NCBI GenBank assembly: GCA_026874595.1
Contig: CM049306.1
Location: forward strand, 106,033,142 to 106,097,141
Reading direction: 5' to 3'
DNA length: 64,000 nucleotides
Origin: Sipunculus nudus
Taxonomy: Eukaryota; Annelida; Sipuncula; Golfingiida; Sipunculidae
The position numbers were made by a program, and so were the translations under genes. The notes beneath the pieces are model-generated. The model made no database searches and was not told the origin of the DNA. It worked only from the letters and a program-made list of their open reading frames with translations. This document shows, one piece after another, positions 36,560-51,600 of this stretch; the stretch's first letter is position 1; the number at the start of each line of letters is the position of its first letter.

Positions 36560-39500
36560 AAGTGCAGTGTGCTTTAATTATGTTCACAAATGGTTTAAGG
36601 ATGTTTATTTCAACAAATTTAGACAAAAAAATGCTCTTTACTTTATTCTTCCTTAACTCCCTGTATGGTTTTTATATCCACTTTTCAACGGATGGCTATC
36701 AACTACCATGCCACCTTCTGAGCGCACATGCAAATAAATCAGTGGTACAGCTTTATAACATTAGGTGGCGTGTGTGTATACCATGACCCCTTTGGGCCAA
36801 ATGTGTGTATTTATCTTAAATATGTGTATTTTTCTTCATGGAAAGTTTTCAATGAACTGCTTGGTGGATTATTAAAAGCATTATCAGTTAGATTGCTTTA
36901 TTCCTGTTTTTTGGCAGTGATCTGACCTTTGTTTTTTATCTAGTGAACTCCCATGATCTTGGAACGCAGTTTGTTGTCATCATATCCATTTAAATGAGGC
37001 AGCTTGTTGTGGGACACTAACCAATAGGAAAACAGATTGCCTAGGGATAGAGAATGGCCAGCAGATGGATCAAGATTCTGGGGTTTAAGATAAAATAAGA
37101 CTGTAAACAGTTTCAGATAAAGTGGCCAGTATAATTTTCTAACCAAACTTGTTAAAAAATGTCCATGAAAGGAAAATGTTGTATCATTTATTGTCCCTCT
37201 TGTCACGTTCTCATCAAAAATTTAGGTCACACAAATTTATTATGAGAGACTCATATTTTGCACCTCAGAAAATGAATGCATTTCCCAAGACTGAAGTAGC
37301 CTAGTTACTTCAGTATTGGTCGAGACTAGGGATCAATGGTCGATAAATGTCAATATTAAATTGGCAAAAGATTTAGTAAATTTTAATAGACCTTTACATA
37401 AAATCATACATTGTAGTTCCTACAGCTCCAGTGGATGATAAAACAAGAAGTTTTGACACTTTACTTTGTCTTACTTTTATGCAGTGAACATGTAAAGCAG
37501 GTAGGATGTAAAATATGAGAAACTTAAATTTATTGAAAATAAATAGTTCCTGGAGGATTTCTATCCAGCGTCAAGCCTCTTGAACAGCAACAAGATGGAC
37601 ACTGATGTCTCCTGTGAACCCATCTTGGCAGGGAATAGCTGCGCCCCCTGTTGATCATGCAATAAACAACTGTGATTTTGTTTCATGGTGCCTGTTATAT
37701 TTTGCCATTTTCAATGTTTCTCCATGACCACAGCTCAATTTCATGAGGGAAACATGGAAAGCCCTGATTTTTCACTGCATTTAATCTGGGTTAATTCCAA
37801 TATCAATAGTCATAATCATAATCTCAAAACAATTTTATTCAAGCACAAAAAATGTAAACAAGAAACTAACCAACTTATGTTATTTCTTCATTAAAATTGG
37901 GTACATATTGCACTTCAATCATGCGATCAGTTCTTGGCAGTCTCATTGTTAATCATATCTGACCACCTAAATCAACACAGGTTAACGCTAATAGGGATAC
38001 TCTCATGTGTGGACAACACTAATACGGATACTCTAATGTGTGGAGGCAGTAAATTACTGCCTGCTTGAAAAATTGCAGGCAAACAACTAGTGCCTTCTAG
38101 CGTCCAGCCTGATCAGCCCATTCATTTAACACAGCAGTATGGGCACTGGACATTGCTCCTGATACTAATAATTTATCATCTTTGTTATGTTGTGTTATAA
38201 CATACGACAAAAACATGGAAAGACATCAGAACTTGCTGCATTCGGCACAGTTTGCATTGGATTTGATTTTGAACCAACTGCCTTATAGATTAATATAAGG
38301 GAAAGGTACACAGGGTCTTTCAGTCATTGATAAACAATAAATTTTGCAAGTTTCCTTGAATTTATCATACATTCTGGAACCAAACAATTGTAACCTCAAA
38401 TATATTTGATGATCATATTAATTAATTAGAGTCCTTGGCGTATATAATCTAACAAAGTGGGGATTGTCAGTTCCATCTGTGCTAATGAGTGTCCGGCTGA
38501 ATCAGCTGGCCTGTACAAATGGGCTTCCTGCTGCACCAGCCAGTCATTTTTCTCCTCCATCTACACAAGAAGCTTCATTAGCGATATCCCGTATTGATAT
38601 ATAACATTATGTCAAATAATCCTGCTAGCCATAGCACAGGGGGATAACAGAGAAAATGTGTCATTAACTGCTGAGAAATGACTACTTACCCCACTCTGTC
38701 TAATTTTCATGTCCGGTTAACAATTTAAAACAGAACATTAGGGACAAGTCCACACTCAGCAACATCTTTCCACAATCAACATGCTGGAATAACTTTGACT
38801 GCTGTTCAAAACTGCCTTAGAAATTTAAACAGTTGACTGGCACTGAGAATATAATATAGATCTTTTCTATTTTGTCATTTTTGAGAGGATCAAACAGTAG
38901 ACAGTTTTCCTGGGGTACCAGTATATTGGAACACTGTCCCAGCAACCTAATTGCATAAGCTGTGTGCTGGTGCAGTGAAAGTAATATGTAACAATATTTG
39001 CTCCAGGGTTGTCCTCCGAGATTCACTTATTCCACCTTGCTGGAGATAATAAGATGAATATGATAATCTTAATGTCTTAACAGGTTGATGAAGCAAGAAC
39101 AAAGTGGGAACATAATATGACCTATTATTTTATAAGAGTAATCCAAACCCAACATGCCTGAAGATATTACCCTCCTGAAAATTTTCATGGGTTGTTACAA
39201 TGGGAACAATAGTTTACATGGGATTTGTGGCATCAAGGATTTTTATGGTCAACTGGTAGGTGAATCAGGTTTCAAATTTCATTAATACTATAATAATAGA
39301 GGCCCTGATGGGTGGTCTATAGTGATCAGATTAACCACTGTATGGCATGTTCTCTTTAGCATGCACTATGGCTATGCTGTGAATTTTTTTTACTGAAGAT
39401 TGATCCATGTTAAAGGATATGCACCATGAAATTTCAGACCCGTCTGATGTCAAATATTTGCGCCTGGCTGCACTCTTTGAGTTCATTTCTTGTTCATCAC

Positions 39501-39600
39501 ATTTAGCATGTTAATTTCTTTGTTTGATAATGCTCTTGGGGTGAAGTTTTCTTCTGCTTTACACCCTCTAGATGTACATTATATGATTTTGTTTCTTTAT
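36560..39600. other. Presumed CCNQ intron 1, nothing recognised
   Basis: AT-rich sequence with scattered short open frames and no domain, RNA gene or element terminus that I can support. Confidence 0.4.
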
Positions 39601-39610
39601 TTTCAGAAAA

Positions 39611-42600
39611 ATGACTGACTTTAACAGGAAAAAGATGCATTTTAAAGTGATTATGTTCATGAAAGAAGCAGGTAAGCTTTGTAATGTCTGTCTTATAGTA
39701 TTGTTTATCATTACATTTTGCATCAACAGGTATGGAGTAATCTGCAGGTAACATTTATTATATTTTTAATTATTTTTACTGTTATCTTTGTGTATTGTAG
39801 TTTTGAATATTTAAAGTTCAATTTCAAACTGAATTTTGTGTGTCATTCACATTTTTATGTGAAAATGAGCTGAATAGTGAGGTGTTCTTATGCTGCATAT
39901 GTAAATCATTAATATACTATTAGTAAGGGACTTTTAAGTTTAAAATAGATCTGAAAAAAATATCAGTAAATTTTTAATATGTGATTGAGCAGTAGTTGGC
40001 AATTGAAATAAAAACAAATGTTGAATCCCATTCAGTGTGTCACCATTAATGTCTGTGTTCACACCTGTTTCTTGTTTGTGTATTTTCATAGCAAATTTAT
40101 CAGTGTATCATAATACATTCCAGTAAAGCTGATGTGTTTTATATTTGATGTATCATGTTTTAAGGCATCAAGCTTCACATGAACACTCTACCCATGGCCA
40201 CGGCGGCCAGAGTGTACCACAAGTTCTTCCAGTGCTGTAACATAGAGGACTATGATCCATATGTAAGCTTTATGCCACTGCTCTAACTTTCTTTTCTTTG
40301 TAAAGGTCAGGCCCATGTGCATGGCACTGTCTTATTGATTATGATGAAGATACCAATGTGAAGAGAATAATATGTAAATATCAAGATGGCTGGAATTAGG
40401 GTTTCCTGAAATTTCATCATTTTGCCTTTAATTGGACATTCAGCTTAAGACTAAACCTCTATAAGCTGTATCATACCCATTCTGTTATTAACATTACTGG
40501 TAGCATTGGGAATCTGTTGTAATTTCATGGTCAATTGTCAGCAAAAATAGGTTAAATTAATTGGCATGTGAAATTTGTGATTATATATAGACCTGTACAT
40601 TACCTCAATGGATATAAAGGCTTTTATATTTGCTAATATATGTAATAATTCTACAGCCTATGTGTGTATACAGTAAATTAAAAAAACACAGAATTTTCTA
40701 AAGTTTGCTCACAAAAATAATATAGAAGCAAATAATATTGAAATACATATATTCTCATAACAAACCCAGAGTTATGTGCAAGGTCAGATCACTTTGTATC
40801 AGCCAACCAGTCCTTAATTGATTATGATTGATCACCTGCCCATGACTTATTACCAGTAACTGGATTCTTCTGACATTGAATAAAGTAAATGTTCATATCT
40901 GCTTTATGAGCTACTGTGATAATTACAAAATATCATAATTCTTTTTTTGTTTGATTCTGTTGTTCCAGATGACAGAAAGTTTGTTTTTGTGTAAAAACTT
41001 ATTAGACTGTGTCAACAAACTGTTTTGTTACTACCAGATTTTCAAAGTTCTATAAGGCCAAAAAAAATAAAAGGCATGGTTCTCAGGCACCGCCCGCGTC
41101 AATTTTTACCCCCCGCATCAACAATTTTTATTTTGATTTTTATCTTTCAAGAAGATATATATTACAATTTATGTAGTGCTTTTCCCTGTTTTGCAAAAAA
41201 AAAATTGTTATTTTCATACTTTTCCCTGATCCTTTGACATTTTTATGGAGACACCCAAAAAAAGGTAAAAAATAAAATACAGCCCGCCCGCAATGATTTC
41301 TGAAAAAAAGTGCCTGAGAACCATACCTTATTTTTTCTTTGGCCTAATTGTTATATTTTTTTTACATTTTTAATGCATTCAATAAATATTAAATAACTCT
41401 TATTATTTATATTCATTATAATTCTATCACAGCTGATAGGGACCACTTCCTTGTATCTTGCTGGCAAGGTGGAGGAGCAGCATTTAAGAATGAGGGATGT
41501 CATCAATGTTTGTCACAGGTGAGTAATATATACCTCAGGTGAATGATGTTAACCTAAGGTAGATAATGTATACCTCAGGTGTCAGATGAATGATGTGTAC
41601 CCCAGGTAGATAATGTGCACCTCATGTGTATGTTGTAAACCTCAGGTAGATAATGTATACCTCAGGTGTCAGGTGAATGGTGTGTACCCAAGGTAGATAA
41701 TATGCACCTCAGGTAAATGGTGTAAACCTCAGGTAGATAATTTAAATCTCATGTGTCAGATGAATGGTGTGTACCCCAGGTAGATAATGTGCTTCTCAGA
41801 TGAATTATGTATACCTCAGACAGGTGAAGTATACCTCAGGTATCAGGTGAAAGGTGTGTACCCCAGGTAGATAATGTGCACCTCAGGTAAATGGTGTAAA
41901 CCTCGGGTAGAAAATTTATACCTCAGGTGTCAGTGAATGGATTGTACCCCAGGTAGATAATTTGCACCTCGGATTAATGGGGAAAACTTCAGGTACATTA
42001 TGTAACCGGAGGTGAAAAAAGGTGTTAACCTCAGGTAGATAATGTACACCTCGGCTGAATGGTGTAAACCAGGTAGATAATGTTCACGTTGGGTGAATGG
42101 TGTAAACCAGGTAGATAATGTTCACGTTGGGTGAATGGTGTAAACCTGGGGTAGATAATGTAACCTCAGGTGAAGGACGTAAACCTCGGGTAGATAATGT
42201 AACCTCAGGTGAATGGTGTATACCTCAGGTAGATAATGTAACCTGAGGTGAATGGTGCATAACCCAGGTAGATAATGTGCACCTCAGGTGAATGGGCTAA
42301 CTCAGATAGATAATGTAACTTATGTAAAATGGTGTGCACCTCAGGTGAATATTGACCTCAGGTAGATAATGTGCACCTCAGGTGAATGGTGGTGAAAGGT
42401 GTGTACCTTAAGTATATAATGTGCACCTTTGGTGAATGGTGAAAACCAGGTAGATAATGTGCACCTCAGGTGAATATTGTGTACCTCAGATAGATAATGT
42501 GCACCTCAGATGAATGGTGGTGAATGGTGCATAAGCCAGGTAGATAATGTGCACCTCAGGTGAATGGGCTAACTCAGATAGATAATGTAACTTATGTTGA

Positions 42601-45600
42601 ATGGTGTGTACCTCAGGTAGATAATAAGCACCTCGGGTGAATGGTGGTGAATGGTTTGTACCTTAGGAAGATAATGTGCACCTCAGGTGAATGATGTGTA
42701 CCTCAGGTAGATAATCATCACCAAAATTGAATGGTTTGTACCTCAGGTAGATAATATGCACCTTGGGTGAATGGTGTAAACACGGTAGATAATGTGCACC
42801 TCAGGTGAATATTGACCTCAGGTAGATAATGTGCACCTCAGGTGAATGGTGGTGAAAGGTGTGTACCTAAAGTATATAATGTGCACCTTTGGTGAATGGT
42901 GAAAACCAGGTAGATAATGTGCACCTCAGGTGAATATTGTGTACCTCAGATAGATAATGTGCACCTCAGATGAATGGTGGTGAAAGGTGTGTACCTCAGG
43001 TAGATAATGTGCACCTTGGGTGAATGATGTAAACCAGGTAGATAATGTGCACCCCAGGTGGATGGTATGTACCTCAGGTAGATAATAAGCACCTCAGGTG
43101 AATGGTGGTGAATGGTTTGTACCTTAGGAAGATAATGTGCACCTCAGGTGAATGATGCGTACCTCAGGTAGATAATCATCACCGAAGTTGAATGGTTTGT
43201 ACCTCAGGTAGATAATATGCAACTTGGGTGAATGGTGTAAACACAGTAGATAATGGGCACCTCAGGTGAATATTGACCTCAGGTAGATAATGTGCACCTC
43301 AGGTGAATGGTGGTGAAAGGTGTGTACCTTAGGTGGATAATGTGCACCTTGGGTGAATGGTGTAAACCAGGTAGATAATGTGCACCTCAGGTGAATATTG
43401 TGTACCTCAGATAGATAATGTGCACCTCAGATGAATGGTGGTGAAAGGTGTGTACCTCAGGTAGATAATGTGCACCTTGGGTGAATGATGTAAACCAGGT
43501 AGATAATGTGCACCCCAGGTGGATGGTATGTACCTCAGGTAGATAATAAGCACCTCAGGTGAATGGTGGTGAATGGTTTGTACCTTAGGAAGATAATGTG
43601 CACCTCAGGTGAATGATGTGTACCTCAGGTAGATAATCATCACCAAAGTTGAATGGTTTGTACCTCAGGTAGATAATATGCACCTTGGGTGAATGGTGTA
43701 AACACGGTAGATAATGTGCACCTCAGGTGAATATTGACCTCAGGTAGATAATGTGCACCTCAGGTGAATGGTGGTGAAAGGTGTGTACCTTAAGTATATA
43801 ATGTGCACCTTTGGTGAATGGTGTAAACTAGGTAGATAATGTGCACCTCAGGTGAATATTGTGTACCTCAGATAGATAATGTGCACCTCAGATGAATGGT
43901 GGTGAAAGGTGTGTACCTCAGGTAGATAATGTGCACCTTGGGGGAATGATGTAAACCAGGTAGATAATGTGCACCCCAGGTGGATGGTATGTACCTCAGG
44001 TAGATAATAAGCACCTCAGGTGAATGGTGGTGAATGGTTTGTACCTAAGGAAGATAATGTGCACCTCAGGTGAATGATGTGTACCTCTGGTAGATAATCA
44101 TCACCGAAGTTGAATGGTTTGTACCTCAGGTAGATAATATGCAACTTGGGTGAATGGTGTAAACACAGTAGATAATGGGCACCTCAGGTGAATATTGACC
44201 TCAGGTAGATAATGTGCACCTCAGGTGAATGGTGGTGAAAGGTGTGTACCTTAGGTGGATAATGTGCACCTTGGGTGAATGGTGTAAACCAGGTAGATAA
44301 TGTGCACCTCAGGTGAATATTGTGTACCTCAGATAGATAATGTGCACCTCAGATGAATGGTGGTGAAAGGTGTGTACCTCAGGTAGATAATGTGCACCTT
44401 GGGTGAATGATGTAAACCAGGTAGATAATGTGCACCCCAGGTGGATGGTATGTACCTCAGGTAGATAATAAGCACCTCAGGTGAATGGTGGTGAATGGTT
44501 TGTACCTTAGGAAGATAATGTGCACCTCAGGTGAATGATGTGTACCTCAGGTAGATAATCATCACCGAAGTTGAATGGTGTGTACCTCAGGTAGATAATA
44601 TGCACCTTGGGTGAATGGTGTAAACACGGTAGATAATGTGCACCTCAGGTGAATATTGACCTCAGGTAGATAATGTGCACCTCAGGTGAATGGTGGTGAA
44701 AGGTGTGTACCTAAGGTAGATAATGTGCACCTTGGGTGAATGGTGTAAACCAGGTAGATAATGTGCACCTCAGGTGAATATTGTGTACCTTGGATAAATA
44801 ATGTGCACCTCAGATGAATGGTGGTGAATGGTTTGTACCTTAGGAAGATAATGTGCACCTCAGGTGAATGATTTGTACCTCAGGTAGATAATCATCACCA
44901 AAGTTGAATGGTTTGTACCTCAGGTAGATAATGTGCACCTCAGGTGAATGGTGGTGAAAGGTGTGTACCTCAGGTAGATAATGTGCACCTTGGGTGAATG
45001 ATGTAAACCAGGTAGATAATGTGCACCCCAGGTGGATGGTATGTACCTCAGGTAGATAATAAGCACCTCAGGTGAATGGTGGTGAATGGTTTGTACCTTA
45101 GGAAGATAATGTGCACCTCAGGTGAATGATGTGTACCTCAGGTAGATAATCATCACCAAAGTTGAATGGTTTGTACCTCAGGTAGATAATATGCACCTTG
45201 GGTGAATGGTGTAAACACGGTAGATAATGTGCACCTCAGGTGAATATTGACCTCAGGTAGATAATGTGCACCTCAGGTGAATGGTGGTGAAAGGTGTGTA
45301 CCTTAAGTATATAATGTGCACCTTTGGTGAATGGTGTAAACTAGGTAGATAATGTGCACCTCAGGTGAATATTGTGTACCTCAGATAGATAATGTGCACC
45401 TCAGATGAATGGTGGTGAAAGGTGTGTACCTCAGGTAGATAATGTGCACCTTGGGGGAATGATGTAAACCAGGTAGATAATGTGCACCCCAGGTGGATGG
45501 TATGTACCTCAGGTAGATAATAAGCACCTCAGGTGAATGGTGGTGAATGGTTTGTACCTAAGGAAGATAATGTGCACCTCAGGTGAATGATGTGTACCTC

Positions 45601-48600
45601 TGGTAGATAATCATCACCGAAGTTGAATGGTTTGTACCTCAGGTAGATAATATGCAACTTGGGTGAATGGTGTAAACACAGTAGATAATGGGCACCTCAG
45701 GTGAATATTGACCTCAGGTAGATAATGTGCACCTCAGGTGAATGGTGGTGAAAGGTGTGTACCTTAGGTGGATAATGTGCACCTTGGGTGAATGGTGTAA
45801 ACCAGGTAGATAATGTGCACCTCAGGTGAATATTGTGTACCTCAGATAGATAATGTGCACCTCAGATGAATGGTGGTGAAAGGTGTGTACCTCAGGTAGA
45901 TAATGTGCACCTTGGGTGAATGATGTAAACCAGGTAGATAATGTGCACCCCAGGTGGATGGTATGTACCTCAGGTAGATAATAAGCACCTCAGGTGAATG
46001 GTGGTGAATGGTTTGTACCTTAGGAAGATAATGTGCACCTCAGGTGAATGATGTGTACCTCAGGTAGATAATCATCACCGAAGTTGAATGGTGTGTACCT
46101 CAGGTAGATAATATGCACCTTGGGTGAATGGTGTAAACACGGTAGATAATGTGCACCTCAGGTGAATATTGACCTCAGGTAGATAATGTGCACCTCAGGT
46201 GAATGGTGGTGAAAGGTGTGTACCTAAGGTAGATAATGTGCACCTTGGGTGAATGGTGTAAACCAGGTAGATAATGTGCACCTCAGGTGAATATTGTGTA
46301 CCTTGGATAAATAATGTGCACCTCAGATGAATGGTGGTGAAAGGTGTGTACCTCAGGAAGATAATGTGCACCTTGGGTGAATGATGTAAACCAGGTAGAT
46401 AATGTGCACCTCAGGTGAATGGTGTGTACCTCAGGTAATGTTCACCTTGGGTGAATGGTGTGTACCTCAGGTAGATAATGTGTTCACCTCAGGTGAATGG
46501 TGGTGAATAGTGTGTACCTCAGGTAGATAATGTGCACCTCGGCTGAATGGTGTAAACCAGGTAGATCATGTACACCTCAGGTGAATGATGTGTACCTCAG
46601 GTAGATAATGTTAACGTTGGGTGAATGGTGTAAACCAGGTAGATAATGCTCACGTGGGGGAATGGTGTAAACCAGGTAGATAATGTTCATGTTGGGTGAA
46701 TGGTGTAAACCAGGTAGATAATGTTCCCGTTGGGTGAATGGTGTAAACCAGGTAGATAATGTGCACCTGAAGTGGATGTTGTGTAACCCGGGTAGATAAT
46801 GTTCACCTCAGGTGAATGGTGTGTACTTCAGGTAGATAATGTGCACTTCAGGTGAATGATGTATTCCTCAGGTAGATAATGTAATGTTTGTTGAATGGTG
46901 TGAAACTCAGGTAGATAATGTGCACCTCAGGTGAATGGTGGTGAAAGGTGTGTACCTAAGGTAGATAATGTGCACCTCAGGTTAATGGTGGTTTTACGGT
47001 GTGTACCTCAGGTAGATAATGTGCACCTCAGGTGAATGGTGGTTTTACGGTGTGTACCTCAGGTAGATAATGTGCACCTTGGGTGAATGGTGTAAACCAG
47101 GTAGATGATGTGCACCTCAGGTGAATATTGTGTACCTCGGATAAATAATGTTCACGTTGGGTGAATGGTGTAAACCAGGTTGATAATGTTCACGTTGGGT
47201 GAATGGTGTAAACTAGGTAGTTAATGTTCACGTTGGGTGAATGGTGTAAACCAGGTAGATGATGTTCCCGTTGGGTGAATGGTGTAAACCAGGTAGATAA
47301 TGTGCACCTCAAGTGAATGTTGTGTAACTCGGGTAGATAATGTTCACCTCAGGTGAATGGTGTGTACTTCATTTAGATAATGTGCACTTCGGGTGAATGG
47401 TGTATTCCTCAGGTAGATAATGTAATGTATGTTGAATGGTGTGAACCTCCGGTAGATAATGTGCACCTCAGGTGAATGGTGGTGAATGGTGTGTACCTCA
47501 GGTAGATAATGTGCACCTCAGGTGAATGGTGGTTTTACGGTGTGTACCTCAGGTAGATAATGTGCACTTTGGGTGAATGGTGTAAACCAGGTAGATGATG
47601 TGCACCTCAGGTGAATATTGTGTACCTCGGATAAATAATGTTCACGTTGGGTGAATGGTGAAAACCAGGTAGATAATGTTCACGTTGGGTGAATGGTGTA
47701 AACCAGGTAGATAATGTTCACGTTGGGTGAATGGTGTAAACCAGGTAGATGATGTTCCCGTTGGGTGAATGGTGTAAATCAGGTAGATAATGTGCACCTC
47801 AAGTGAATGTTGTGTAACTCGGGTAGATAATGTTCACCTCAGGTGAATGGTGTGTACTTCAGGTAGATAATGTGTACTTCAGGTGAATGGTGTATTCCTC
47901 AGGTAGATAATGTAATGTATGTTGAATGGTGTAAACCTCCGGTAGATAATGTGCACCTCAAGTGAATGGTGGTGAATGGTGTGTACCTCAGGTAGATAAT
48001 GTGCACCTCAGGTTAATGGTGGTGAAAGGTGTGTACCTCAGGTAGATAATGTGCACCTTGGGTGAATGGTGTAAACCAGGTAGATGATGTGCACCTCAGG
48101 TGAATATTATGTACCTCGGATAAATAATGTTCACGTTGGGTGATTGGTGTAAACCAGGTAGATAATGTTCACGTTGGGTGAATGGTGTAAACCAGGTAGA
48201 TGATGTTCCCGTTGGGTGAATGGTGTAAACCAGGTAGATAATGTGCATCTCAAGGGAATGTTGTGTAACTTGGGTAGATAATGTTCACGTCAGGTGAATG
48301 GTGTGTACTTCAGGTAGATAATGTGCACTTCAGGTGAATGGTGTATTCCTCAGGTAGATAATGTAATGTATGTTGAATGGAGTGAACCTCCGGTAGATAA
48401 TGTGCACCTCAGGTGAATGGTGTGTACCTCAGGTAGATAATGTGCACCTCAGGTGAATGGTGGTGAATGGTGTGTACCTCAGGTAGATAATGTGCACCTC
48501 AGGTGAATGGTGGTGAAAGGTGTGTACCTCAGGTAGATAATGTTCACGTCGGGTGAATGTTGTAAACCAGGTAGATGATGTTCCCGTTGGGTGAATGGTG

Positions 48601-51600
48601 TAAACCTGGTAGATAATGTGCACCTCAAGTGAATGTTGTGTAACTCGGGTAGATAATGTTCACGTCAGGTGAATGGTGTGTACTTCAAGTAGATAATGTG
48701 CACTTCAGGTGAATGGTGTATTCCTCAGGTAGATAATGTAATGTATGTTGAATGGTGTGAACCTCAGGTAGATAATTTGCACCTCAGGTGGATGGTGGTG
48801 AATGGTGTGTACCTCAGGTAGATAATGTGCACTTCAGGTGAATGGTGGTGAAAGGTGTGTACCTCAGGTAGATAATGTGCACCTTGGGTGAATGGTGTAA
48901 ACCAGGTAGATGATGTGCACCTCAGGTGAATATTGTGTACCTCGGATAAATAATGTGCACCTCAGTTGAATGGTGGTAAAAGGTGTGTACCTTAGGAAGA
49001 TAATGTGCACCTCAGGTGAATGATGCGTACCTCAGGTAGATAATCATCACCGAAGTTGAATGGTTTGTACCTCAGGTAGATAATATGCAACTTGGGTGAA
49101 TGGTGTAAACACAGTAGATAATGGGCACCTCAGGTGAATATTGACCTCAGGTAGATAATGTGCACCTCAGGTGAATGGTGGTGAAAGGTGTGTACCTTAG
49201 GTGGATAATGTGCACCTTGGGTGAATGGTGTAAACCAGGTAGATAATGTGCACCTCAGGTGAATATTGTGTACCTCAGATAGATAATGTGCACCTCAGAT
49301 GAATGGTGGTGAAAGGTGTGTACCTCAGGTAGATAATGTGCACCTTGGGTGAATGATGTAAACCAGGTAGATAATGTGCACCCCAGGTGGATGGTATGTA
49401 CCTCAGGTAGATAATAAGCACCTCAGGTGAATGGTGGTGAATGGTTTGTACCTTAGGAAGATAATGTGCACCTCAGGTGAATGATGTGTACCTCAGGTAG
49501 ATAATCATCACCAAAGTTGAATGGTTTGTACCTCAGGTAGATAATATGCACCTTGGGTGAATGGTGTAAACACGGTAGATAATGTGCACCTCAGGTGAAT
49601 ATTGACCTCAGGTAGATAATGTGCACCTCAGGTGAATGGTGGTGAAAGGTGTGTACCTTAAGTATATAATGTGCACCTTTGGTGAATGGTGTAAACTAGG
49701 TAGATAATGTGCACCTCAGGTGAATATTGTGTACCTCAGATAGATAATGTGCACCTCAGATGAATGGTGGTGAAAGGTGTGTACCTCAGGTAGATAATGT
49801 GCACCTTGGGGGAATGATGTAAACCAGGTAGATAATGTGCACCCCAGGTGGATGGTATGTACCTCAGGTAGATAATAAGCACCTCAGGTGAATGGTGGTG
49901 AATGGTTTGTACCTAAGGAAGATAATGTGCACCTCAGGTGAATGATGTGTACCTCTGGTAGATAATCATCACCGAAGTTGAATGGTTTGTACCTCAGGTA
50001 GATAATATGCAACTTGGGTGAATGGTGTAAACACAGTAGATAATGGGCACCTCAGGTGAATATTGACCTCAGGTAGATAATGTGCACCTCAGGTGAATGG
50101 TGGTGAAAGGTGTGTACCTTAGGTGGATAATGTGCACCTTGGGTGAATGGTGTAAACCAGGTAGATAATGTGCACCTCAGGTGAATATTGTGTACCTCAG
50201 ATAGATAATGTGCACCTCAGATGAATGGTGGTGAAAGGTGTGTACCTCAGGTAGATAATGTGCACCTTGGGTGAATGATGTAAACCAGGTAGATAATGTG
50301 CACTCCAGGTGGATGGTATGTACCTCAGGTAGATAATAAGCACCTCAGGTGAATGGTGGTGAATGGTTTGTACCTTAGGAAGATAATGTGCACCTCAGGT
50401 GAATGATGTGTACCTCAGGTAGATAATCATCACCGAAGTTGAATGGTGTGTACCTCAGGTAGATAATATGCACCTTGGGTGAATGGTGTAAACACGGTAG
50501 ATAATGTGCACCTCAGGTGAATATTGACCTCAGGTAGATAATGTGCACCTCAGGTGAATGGTGGTGAAAGGTGTGTACCTAAGGTAGATAATGTGCACCT
50601 TGGGTGAATGGTGTAAACCAGGTAGATAATGTGCACCTCAGGTGAATATTGTGTACCTTGGATAAATAATGTGCACCTCAGATGAATGGTGGTGAAAGGT
50701 GTGTACCTCAGGAAGATAATGTGCACCTTGGGTGAATGATGTAAACCAGGTAGATAATGTGCACCTCAGGTGAATGGTGTGTACCTCAGGTAATGTTCAC
50801 CTTGGGTGAATGGTGTGTACCTCAGGTAGATAATGTGTTCACCTCAGGTGAATGGTGGTGAATAGTGTGTACCTCAGGTAGATAATGTGCACCTCGGCTG
50901 AATGGTGTAAACCAGGTAGATCATGTACACCTCAGGTGAATGATGTGTACCTCAGGTAGATAATGTTAACGTTGGGTGAATGGTGTAAACCAGGTAGATA
51001 ATGCTCACGTGGGGGAATGGTGTAAACCAGGTAGATAATGTTCATGTTGGGTGAATGGTGTAAACCAGGTAGATAATGTTCCCGTTGGGTGAATGGTGTA
51101 AACCAGGTAGATAATGTGCACCTGAAGTGGATGTTGTGTAACCCGGGTAGATAATGTTCACCTCAGGTGAATGGTGTGTACTTCAGGTAGATAATGTGCA
51201 CTTCAGGTGAATGATGTATTCCTCAGGTAGATAATGTAATGTTTGTTGAATGGTGTGAAACTCAGGTAGATAATGTGCACCTCAGGTGAATGGTGGTGAA
51301 AGGTGTGTACCTCAGGTAGATAATGTGCACCTCAGGTTAATGGTGGTTTTACGGTGTGTACCTCAGGTAGATAATGTGCACCTTGGGTGAATGGTGTAAA
51401 CCAGGTAGATGATGTGCACCTCAGGTGAATATTGTGTACCTCGGATAAATAATGTTCACGTTGGGTGAATGGTGTAAACCAGGTTGATAATGTTCACGTT
51501 GGGTGAATGGTGTAAACTAGGTAGTTAATGTTCACGTTGGGTGAATGGTGTAAACCAGGTAGATGATGTTCCCGTTGGGTGAATGGTGTAAACCAGGTAG

